Positions 58,174-64,000 of a DNA stretch of 64,000 nt are shown piece by piece. The translations under genes were made by a program, and so were the position numbers. Every line of letters begins with the position of its first letter. Positions within the stretch are counted from its first letter, which is position 1. The stretch comes from Sphingomonas sp. IC-56 (GTDB lineage: Bacteria > Pseudomonadota > Alphaproteobacteria > Sphingomonadales > Sphingomonadaceae): the NCBI RefSeq assembly GCF_021043375.1, contig NZ_JAJNDV010000010.1:1-64000 (forward strand), written 5' to 3'. The notes under the pieces were generated by a model, which ran no database searches, was not told the DNA's origin, and saw only the letters and a program-made list of their open reading frames with translations.

Positions 58174-58575
58174 ATGCGTACGATACTCTCCACTCTGTTG
58201 ATCGGCGCGGCGATGGTCGCGTCTCCTGCAATGGCGGTCGGCCGCGACAGCCCCGACGTGCAGATGCAGAAGCTGCTGGCAAACCGCACCGCGGGCACGC
58301 CGGTAAGCTGCATCTCGCTCACCCGCTCACGCTCCAGCCAGGTCATTCCCGGCCGCGCCATCGTCTATCGGGACGGCGGCACGCTCTACGTCAATCGGCC
58401 GCAATCGGGCGCCGAGTCGCTCGACGACAACTCGATTCTGGTGACGCGCAGCATCGGCACCCAGCTCTGCCGTGGGGAGGCAGTGAACCTTATCGATCGC
58501 GGCGCAGGCTTCCAGCGCGGCTTCGTCCTGCTCGGCGACTTCGTGCCGTACCGCAAGGCTAAGCAAGCCCGCTGA
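58174..58575 (+). CDS. Exported hypothetical protein
   Basis: A 133-aa protein with a signal peptide (residues 1-21, ending MAVG). The mature part is beta-rich (TPVSCISLTRSRSSQVIPGRAIVYRDGGTLYVNRP, then LCRGEAVNLIDRGAGFQRGFVLLGDFVPY) with two cysteines that may be disulfide-linked. Similar exported proteins are widespread in sphingomonads. Function unknown. Confidence 0.7.
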   Translation: MRTILSTLLIGAAMVASPAMAVGRDSPDVQMQKLLANRTAGTPVSCISLTRSRSSQVIPGRAIVYRDGGTLYVNRPQSGAESLDDNSILVTRSIGTQLCRGEAVNLIDRGAGFQRGFVLLGDFVPYRKAKQAR

Positions 58576-58607
58576 GGCAGCTGCGCGGCTAGGTGAGGCT
58601 CCCCGCC

Positions 58608-58943
58608 TTACCCGCCGCGCACTGCGCTGAAGGCCAGCCACAGCCACCCAAGGATCAGGCACACGCCACCGATCGGCGTGACCGCGCCCAGCCAGCGTGG
58701 CTGCCCCAGCGCCATGGCGTAGAGCGTGCCGGCAAAGATCAGCCCGCCGACCAGGAACAGCCAGGCAGCCGGGCGCACGCCCATCTGCAACGCGACCAGC
58801 GCCGCCACCACATGCACCATCTGGTACTGCGCGCCGGTCTTCAGCCACTCCACCGCCTGCCCCTGCGCGCCATGCGCGCCGAACGCCCCGGCGCCCACCG
58901 CAAGCGCGCCGGAAAGTGCCGCTACCAGAACCGCTATGTTCAT
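58608..58943 (-). CDS. DUF423 family membrane protein
   Basis: A 111-aa protein with four transmembrane helices (AVLVAALSGALAVGAGAFGAHG, WLFLVGGLIFAGTLYAMAL and so on). The GAFGAHG motif of the first helix is characteristic of DUF423 (YgdD-like). It is an inner-membrane protein of unknown role. It overlaps the antiporter gene start by 4 bases, so an operon is likely. Confidence 0.88.
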   Translation of the reverse strand: MNIAVLVAALSGALAVGAGAFGAHGAQGQAVEWLKTGAQYQMVHVVAALVALQMGVRPAAWLFLVGGLIFAGTLYAMALGQPRWLGAVTPIGGVCLILGWLWLAFSAVRGG

Positions 58944-60721
58944 TTCCGCTCCAGGTCGCTTTGCATGGCGGCGGCTTGCCCCGCCTGGCTGAACATCGAA
59001 TCGCGCGCGGCATACAGGTCGCCGGTCTCGCGCTGCACCTTCAACCGCTCATAATCGCGTCGGCGATACTCGCTTTCGGTCTTGTCGATTTCGGTCACGT
59101 CCACGCCCACCGCCTGCATCGCGCGACGCCCCATGACGATTGCGCTTTCCAGCACCTCGCGCACGGCGCCAGCGATCGGCGCGCCCTTCATCTTCATCAC
59201 CGAACGCCGGTCATAGGCGCGCACAAAGATCGACGCGCCGGGGAAGGCGTGGTGCAGCCCCTCCAGCTTGTCGGTGTCCAACCCGTCGCCATCCTGGCAG
59301 AACAGCAGCAACTGCGCGTCTCCCGCCCCGGCCTGGCGCAACAGGTCGATGCGCGTGCCGTCGCCATAGTAAACCTTCATGCCGAAATCGGCGGCGGTCT
59401 GGATCATCTCCACATCGGTGTCGATGATGGTCACCGGAATGCCCTGGCCGATCAGCATCTGCGCCACGGTCTGTCCGAACCGGCCATAGCCGACCACCAC
59501 GGCGTTGCTGCCATCCTGGCGCGGCACGTCCAGCCCTTCCGAACTCGCTACCGGCTCGGCGCGCAGTCGCTTGGTCGCCATCATCAGGAACGGCGTCGTC
59601 GCCATCGAAAGCGTCACGATCGCACCGAATATGCTCGCGGCGGCCGGTTCGATCAGCAGCGCGCGCTGCGCCTGCGCAAAGAGCACGAACCCGAACTCGC
59701 CGCCCTGGCTGAGCAGGATGCCCAGCGCAAAGGCCTGGCGCGTCTTCATGCCGAACACCAGCCCCAGCACCATGATCAGGGCCGCCTTGGCCGCGATCAG
59801 CGCCAGCGCCATTCCCGCGACAAAGAAGGGTCGCTCGGCAATGGCGTTCAGGTCCAGCGCCATCCCCACCGCCAGGAAGAACAGCCCGAGCAGGATCGCG
59901 CGGAACGGCTCTACGTCAGCCTCCAGTTCGTGGCGGTAGGGCGAGTCCGCCAGCATCACGCCCGCGATAAACGCCCCCAACGCTGCCGAAAGCCCCAGTG
60001 CCTCCATCACCGCCGCGCTGGCGATTACCGCGAAGAGGCCGGCAAAGACGAACATCTCTCGCTCACCCAGATTGCCGATCAGCCGGAACAGCGGCCGCAA
60101 CAGGAAACGCCCGGCCAACACCAGACCGATGATCGCCCCCACCGTATACAGCCCCAGCATCCATCCCGGCGGACCGCCCTGGTCCGCAGGATTGCGCGAC
60201 ATCGCTGCCACGATCGTAATCAGCGGTACGATCGACAGGTCCTGGAACAACAGGATGGCAAAGGCGCGCTCGCCGAAATCGGTGCGCAGCCGTCCGGCCG
60301 ATTGCAGCAGCGGCAGCACCTGTGCAGTCGATGACAGCGCCAGCGGCAGCCCCAACGCCAACGCAGCGCCAAGCGAGAAGCGCGTCGCCACCCACACCAG
60401 CCCCGCCAACACCAATCCGCACACCGTGACCTGCAACAGCCCCAGTCCGAAGATGTCGCGCCGCATCCGCCACAGCCGCGACGGGCTAAGTTCGAGGCCA
60501 ACCAGGAACAGCAGCAGCGCGATGCCAAGCTCGGCAATGCCCATCTTGGCCTCGGCGTCGCCGACCAGCCCCAGAACCTGCGGCCCGACGACCGCGCCCG
60601 CGACCAGGAAGCCCAGCGTCGCACCCAGCCCCAGCCGCCGGAACAGCAGCACGAACACCAGCGCAAAGCCCAGCAGCGGCGCCCCGTCGTGCAGCAGCGA
60701 CATGCCCCCATGCGCTTCCAT
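58940..60721 (-). CDS. KefB/C-type monovalent cation:proton antiporter
   Basis: A 593-aa CPA2 antiporter. About 12 transmembrane helices lie in residues 1-380, including LFLVGLELSPSRL and GAFIAGVMLADSPYRHELEADVEPFRAILLGLFFLAVGM. A TrkA-N domain follows with VVVGYGRFGQTVAQMLIGQGIPVTIIDTDVEMI. It exchanges K+ or Na+ for H+ and protects against electrophiles when glutathione adducts bind. No KefG/F-type partner is adjacent. Confidence 0.9.
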   Translation of the reverse strand: MEAHGGMSLLHDGAPLLGFALVFVLLFRRLGLGATLGFLVAGAVVGPQVLGLVGDAEAKMGIAELGIALLLFLVGLELSPSRLWRMRRDIFGLGLLQVTVCGLVLAGLVWVATRFSLGAALALGLPLALSSTAQVLPLLQSAGRLRTDFGERAFAILLFQDLSIVPLITIVAAMSRNPADQGGPPGWMLGLYTVGAIIGLVLAGRFLLRPLFRLIGNLGEREMFVFAGLFAVIASAAVMEALGLSAALGAFIAGVMLADSPYRHELEADVEPFRAILLGLFFLAVGMALDLNAIAERPFFVAGMALALIAAKAALIMVLGLVFGMKTRQAFALGILLSQGGEFGFVLFAQAQRALLIEPAAASIFGAIVTLSMATTPFLMMATKRLRAEPVASSEGLDVPRQDGSNAVVVGYGRFGQTVAQMLIGQGIPVTIIDTDVEMIQTAADFGMKVYYGDGTRIDLLRQAGAGDAQLLLFCQDGDGLDTDKLEGLHHAFPGASIFVRAYDRRSVMKMKGAPIAGAVREVLESAIVMGRRAMQAVGVDVTEIDKTESEYRRRDYERLKVQRETGDLYAARDSMFSQAGQAAAMQSDLERK

Positions 60722-61149
60722 CAGCCGCGGCCCGCCTGCTCGGCGGCCTCAGCGGCGGCCTCGAACGCCAGCCGAATGGAGGCGTGCCGGCCTCGGTGCG
60801 GCAGCGCTGGCGTGAAAATCTCCATGCCCGGCCAATCGGGCGGCGTGTCCCGCTCCCCGGCAAGCCAGGCGGTTAGCTGGTCGCGTGCCTCAGCGAGGTC
60901 GGCCGCGCTCCGCCCGATCACATGCGCGCCCATCAGCGACGAGGACGCCTGGCCCAGCGCGCACGCCCGCACCAGCATCCCTACCGCCGCAACGTGGCCC
61001 TCCTCGTCCAGGGCGACATCGATGGTCACGCGGCTGCCGCACACCGGTGATCGTTTCTCCGCCGTGGCGTCCGGCGCCGTCAGCCGCTCGTCGAACGGAA
61101 TGGATGCGGCAAGCCGCAGGATGTCGGTATTGTACAGCGGCGCGTTCAT
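60721..61149 (-). CDS. Iron-sulfur cluster scaffold, NifU/IscU-like
   Basis: About 142 aa from ATG 61149 (a longer frame starts at 61179). It has the IscU/SufU-like fold: SPVCGSRVTIDVALDEEGHVAAVGMLVRACALGQASSSLM, with the two visible cluster cysteines. The third ligand (usually HC near the end) is not clear: PALPHRGRHASIRLAFEA lacks a Cys. It may be a variant scaffold or carrier. It abuts the antiporter gene. Confidence 0.8.
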   Translation of the reverse strand: MNAPLYNTDILRLAASIPFDERLTAPDATAEKRSPVCGSRVTIDVALDEEGHVAAVGMLVRACALGQASSSLMGAHVIGRSAADLAEARDQLTAWLAGERDTPPDWPGMEIFTPALPHRGRHASIRLAFEAAAEAAEQAGRG

Positions 61150-61206
61150 GGCTGCAGACTTAGGCAAGCCAGGCCGCAAGTGCGAGCGCTTTGCGCTTGG
61201 GATGCC

Positions 61207-61770
61207 CTATTCGCCGTCGCGATTTGCGTTGCGCAGATATTCGTCCCGGTCTTCGCCGAACACCGGCTCGCCGCGCCGGCGCCGATCGACGATCACGGCG
61301 ATGCCTGCGCTCGTGCGGTCCAGGATCGGATAGGTCGCGGAACCCGTGATCCAGGCCGGCCGACCCGACTTGCCGCCGCCAACGGTATCGAACACCAGCA
61401 CCACCAGCAGGAATGCGACGCTCACCAGCACCAGGCCCTTGAGTGCGCCAAAGCCGAACCCCAATGCCCGGTCCACCGCCCCCAGGAAGCTGTCGCGCGT
61501 GCGCGATCCGATCGCGCGCGCAACCAGCCGCCCGCCGAAATAGGTGGCGCCGCCCAGGATCGCGAAGGCAAGCACCGCGCCGCCCTGCACCGTGCCCACC
61601 GTTCCGGCCAGCACCTCTGAGAGTGGTCCATGAAACAGCTTGAGCGCCATCACGACGAGCAGCCAGGCGAGCAGCGCCAGCACTTCGGTCACGAAGCCGC
61701 GGATAAAGCCCAGCACCCCTGCTCCGCCAATGGCGAGCAGCACGATGATGTCCAGCCCTGTCAGTCCCAT
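61207..61770 (-). CDS. CvpA family membrane protein
   Basis: A 187-aa inner-membrane protein. The N-terminal LDIIVLLAIGGAGVLGFIRGFVTEVLALLAWLLVVMALK is the CvpA signature, followed by three more helices and a polar C-terminal tail. Named for colicin V production, it supports membrane homeostasis. RadA and CvpA are often close in alphaproteobacteria, as here. Confidence 0.9.
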   Translation of the reverse strand: MGLTGLDIIVLLAIGGAGVLGFIRGFVTEVLALLAWLLVVMALKLFHGPLSEVLAGTVGTVQGGAVLAFAILGGATYFGGRLVARAIGSRTRDSFLGAVDRALGFGFGALKGLVLVSVAFLLVVLVFDTVGGGKSGRPAWITGSATYPILDRTSAGIAVIVDRRRRGEPVFGEDRDEYLRNANRDGE

Positions 61771-61875
61771 GAAAACCCTCCGCGCGCGTCCCTAGCGCAG
61801 GACGGGGGCGGCGCGAAAGCGGAGATCCTTTGGCGCCCCCATGTGTTCTACCTACGAACAGGACAGGAGCAGGTG

Positions 61876-62064
61876 ATGTCGCAGGAAAAGATCAGCAACG
61901 GCCCCAACGAACGGGCCAGAGACGAGCCCATCGCGGGCACCGCCCCGGGCATTCCCGACGAAGCCCTAGCCCCGGGCGAGACGCTCCCTGAGCCGCCCAC
62001 TGACGAAGAGGTCGCCCGCATTGCTGAAAAGCTCGGTGCGCCGGTGCCAAAGGCGGACGGCTGA
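61876..62064 (+). CDS. Small acidic hypothetical protein
   Basis: A 62-aa protein, rich in Pro, Glu and Ala (EPIAGTAPGIPDEALAPGETLPEPPTDEEVARIAEKLG). The N-terminal part seems disordered and the last 20 residues helical. It starts behind CAGGAGCAGG. Sphingomonads often encode such proteins. Function unknown. Confidence 0.55.
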   Translation: MSQEKISNGPNERARDEPIAGTAPGIPDEALAPGETLPEPPTDEEVARIAEKLGAPVPKADG

Positions 62065-62140
62065 GCCGCGCCAGTAGGTTGTAAGCGGGCCCGGCTCCTC
62101 CAACGTCGAGAAACGCTAACAAGCCGCTTAAATCCTACCC

Positions 62141-62210
62141 CGTCATCCCGGCCTTGAGCCGGGATCCCGCTTCTTCTTCTGGGGGCGCCGGCTCAAGCCC
62201 GGTGACGAAG
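62141..62210. repeat. REP-like palindromic element
   Basis: CGTCATCCCGGCCTTGAGCC recurs from 47434, and its partner GGCTCAAGCCCGGTGACGAAG is inverted 30 bases on. Together they form a composite REP/BIME-type hairpin between a small acidic gene and radA. Confidence 0.65.
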
Positions 62211-62265
62211 TGTTGCTCGGCCCAGCCCGAAAGGGTCGAGCCGCAGTTCCCGCCCACGGGATACC

Positions 62266-63633
62266 TCACCGCCCCAGCAAATGCTCCACCAAAGCACCCA
62301 GGTTCCGAAACCCCGAGACCTTCAACCCACCCGCATCCGGCTGCGAAGACGGCGCCAGCGCCCGCTCGAAACCAAGCTTCGCCGCCTCCCGACACCGCAG
62401 CGACCCATGCGCCACCGGCCGCACCTCGCCTGAGAGCGCAACCTCGCCGAATAGCACCGCATCCGCCGGCAGCGGCCGCTCGGACAACGCCGACACCAAC
62501 GCCGCCGCCACTGCCAGGTCCGCAGCCGGGTCCTGCACGCGGTACCCGCCGGCGATGTTCAGATACACTTCGCACGCTGAAAAGCTCAGCCCGCACCGCG
62601 CTTCCAGCACCGCCAGGATCATCGCCAGCCGCCCGCTATCCCAGCCGACCACCGCCCTCCGCGGCGTCGCCCCGCTCGCCAGCCGCACCACCAGCGCCTG
62701 GATCTCCACCAGCACCGGCCGCGTACCTTCCAATGCCGGGAACACCACCGTGCCCGTCACATTCTCATCGCGCTGCGTCAGGAACAGCGACGACGGATTC
62801 GTCACTTCCTCCAGCCCCTCGGACTGCATCGCAAACACGCCGATCTCGTCGGTGCCGCCAAAACGATTCTTCACCGCGCGCAGGATGCGGTATTGGTGGC
62901 TCCGCTCCCCCTCAAAGGCGAGCACCGTATCCACCATATGCTCGAGCACGCGCGGCCCGGCGATCGACCCGTCCTTGGTGACATGCCCGACCAGCACCAG
63001 CGCCGTGCCGCGTTCCTTGGCAAAGCGGATCAGCTCGCCCGAGCTCGCCCGCACCTGGCTCACCGTCCCCGGCGCGCCTTCGATCAGGTCCGAATGCATC
63101 GTCTGGATCGAGTCGATGATCAGCAGCGCCGGCGGCGCGCCTTGGCCCAGCGTGGTCAGGATGTCGCGCACCGATGTGGCTGCCGCAAGCTGTACGGGCG
63201 CGTCGCCCAGCCCCAGCCGGCGCGCGCGCAGACGCACCTGGTCCGACGCTTCCTCGCCCGACACATAGGCAACGCTCAGCCCCCGCCGCGCCAGCTTGGC
63301 CGCAGCCTGAAGCAGCAGCGTCGACTTGCCGATCCCAGGATCGCCGCCGATCAGCGTTGCGCTGGCCTCGACAAACCCGCCGCCCAGCGCGCGGTCCAAC
63401 TCGGCAATTCCCGTCGCCATCCGCTCGGGCAGCGCCACATCGGTGTCGAGCCCGGTCAGCTGGATCGCCCGCCCGCCCGATTGCAGGTTATGCCGTGCCT
63501 GGAACGGCGTCACCACGCCGCCGGCATCCTCCAGCAGCATGTTCCATTCGGAACAGTCCCCGCACTGCCCGGCCCATTGCGCGGTCACCGACCCGCAGGA
63601 CTGGCAGACATAGCGTTTCTTCGGTTTCGCCAT
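62266..63633 (-). CDS. radA: DNA repair protein RadA
   Basis: A 455-aa protein from ATG 63633. The N-terminal zinc finger is CQSC...CGDC (residues 10-35). The RecA-like core has Walker A GGDPGIGKSTLLLQ, the KNRFG motif (AVKNRFGGTDEIG) and the C-terminal Lon-like domain (RCGLSFSACEVYLNIAGGYRVQDPAADLAVAAALVSA). It promotes branch migration in recombinational repair. Length and motifs are complete. Confidence 0.96.
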   Translation of the reverse strand: MAKPKKRYVCQSCGSVTAQWAGQCGDCSEWNMLLEDAGGVVTPFQARHNLQSGGRAIQLTGLDTDVALPERMATGIAELDRALGGGFVEASATLIGGDPGIGKSTLLLQAAAKLARRGLSVAYVSGEEASDQVRLRARRLGLGDAPVQLAAATSVRDILTTLGQGAPPALLIIDSIQTMHSDLIEGAPGTVSQVRASSGELIRFAKERGTALVLVGHVTKDGSIAGPRVLEHMVDTVLAFEGERSHQYRILRAVKNRFGGTDEIGVFAMQSEGLEEVTNPSSLFLTQRDENVTGTVVFPALEGTRPVLVEIQALVVRLASGATPRRAVVGWDSGRLAMILAVLEARCGLSFSACEVYLNIAGGYRVQDPAADLAVAAALVSALSERPLPADAVLFGEVALSGEVRPVAHGSLRCREAAKLGFERALAPSSQPDAGGLKVSGFRNLGALVEHLLGR

Positions 63634-63679
63634 GCGCGTGAGCCTAGCGCAAGAACAGGACAGGAACAACCGCCAAGCG

Positions 63680-63805
63680 TCAGCCGGGCGCAACCACCCG
63701 CAGCATCACACGGGCGCGGCCAAAGCCCGCCTCGTTGTCGTTCGCCGCCGCCCTTGCGACGCCTTCGAGAGCGCCATCCCAGGCGCTCCAATCCGTCATG
63801 TCCAT
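63680..63805 (-). CDS. Conserved mini-protein
   Basis: A 41-aa protein (MDMTDWSAWDGALEGVARAAANDNEAGFGRARVMLRVVAPG), mainly helical with a Trp-rich start. The AANDNEA motif is typical of small sphingomonad proteins of unknown role. It is too short for standard gene finding but in a good frame. It lies upstream of radA on the same strand, with about 46 bases between. Confidence 0.5.
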   Translation of the reverse strand: MDMTDWSAWDGALEGVARAAANDNEAGFGRARVMLRVVAPG

Positions 63806-63908
63806 TCCGCACCCCCCGGCGCTTCGTTGATCCCTCCATTTTCATTGTAGAATGCGGCAGGCTCGTGGCAAACTTGCCCGCACCCCATGCCCCCGCTAAG
63901 CCGCCGCG

Positions 63909-64000
63909 ATGCAGCCTTCCGACCTTCGCGTCGCGCTCTTCAGCGGCAATTACAATTATGTCCGCGACGGTGCGAACCAGGCGCTGAACTTCCTCGCCGG
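63909..64000 (+). CDS. Glycosyltransferase, N-terminal part
   Basis: The first 30 residues (LRVALFSGNYNYVRDGANQALNFLAG) fit the start of a GT4-type glycosyltransferase: a strand, then the Gly-rich SGNYNYVRDGAN loop. The gene runs off the window, so the class and acceptor cannot be judged. Confidence 0.65.
   Translation, partial: MQPSDLRVALFSGNYNYVRDGANQALNFLA

Noticed and set aside
58697-60334. A 545-codon plus-strand frame opposite the antiporter
   Set aside because: The translation is rich in Arg, His and Gln without any domain, while the minus strand encodes a complete KefB-type protein.
1-64000. CRISPR arrays or rRNA genes
   Set aside because: No regularly spaced direct repeats of CRISPR type and no rRNA sequence were seen.

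Overview
The window is high-GC alphaproteobacterial DNA, most likely from a Sphingomonas-like member of the Sphingomonadaceae. This rests on the style of the housekeeping proteins, the alphaproteobacterial LexA boxes (GTTC-N7-GTTC), the imuA-imuB-dnaE2 cassette and the large TonB-dependent receptor. It splits into accessory DNA (1 to about 37.4 kb) and chromosomal backbone (about 37.4 to 64 kb). No database search was possible; family names come from motifs and general resemblance.

Accessory DNA. Positions 1-2337 are the end of one integrated element: small regulatory or phage-like genes that finish in a tyrosine integrase. A 16-bp copy of the 3' end of a tRNA-Arg(CCT) gene lies at 2429-2444, and the intact tRNA-Arg is at 37430-37507. 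The 35 kb between them is therefore a second integrative element, with its own P4-type integrase at 2588. The two elements appear to be tandem insertions at one tRNA. From left to right, the 35-kb element carries: integrase, AlpA-like regulator, primase and RepA-type helicase in a chain of ATGA-overlapping genes (a layout like phage satellites and P4-like elements); an HGG-motif protein; a truncated P63C-domain gene; a lone 911-aa tail tape-measure protein with few other phage structural genes; a run of small exported proteins; a GNAT-type toxin-antitoxin pair; a DUF3606 protein and an SRAP (HMCES/YedK) abasic-site protein; the SOS mutasome imuA-imuB-dnaE2 with a fourth small gene; an ISL3-type transposase; an HNH protein; an XRE regulator; an S24-like protein; and an ImmA/IrrE-DUF4411 pair. 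At the tRNA end is a HTH protein that may be the excision factor.

The regulatory sites link these parts. Nearly identical LexA boxes lie in front of the element integrase (2520-2534) and imuA (28720-28734), so DNA damage should induce mobility and mutagenic repair together. A second motif, GTTCGC repeated every 10 bp, occurs next to the left att site, in front of the XRE gene and near the tRNA end. The last two form 3-repeat modules with identical spacing.

Backbone. To the right of tRNA-Arg are DUF1178, a nitrilase-family hydrolase, glutaredoxin, ComF, a methyltransferase and MutT; two Flp pilins; accA and xerD; a large exported protein; aroK-aroB; an M1 aminopeptidase; a sulfotransferase; a beta-helix-like lipoprotein paired with a TonB-dependent receptor; a 2OG-Fe(II) oxygenase; tRNA-His(GTG); an amino-acid dehydrogenase; DUF423; a KefB-type antiporter; a NifU/IscU-like scaffold; CvpA; radA; and the start of a glycosyltransferase. 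REP-like hairpins occur at 47431 and 62141.
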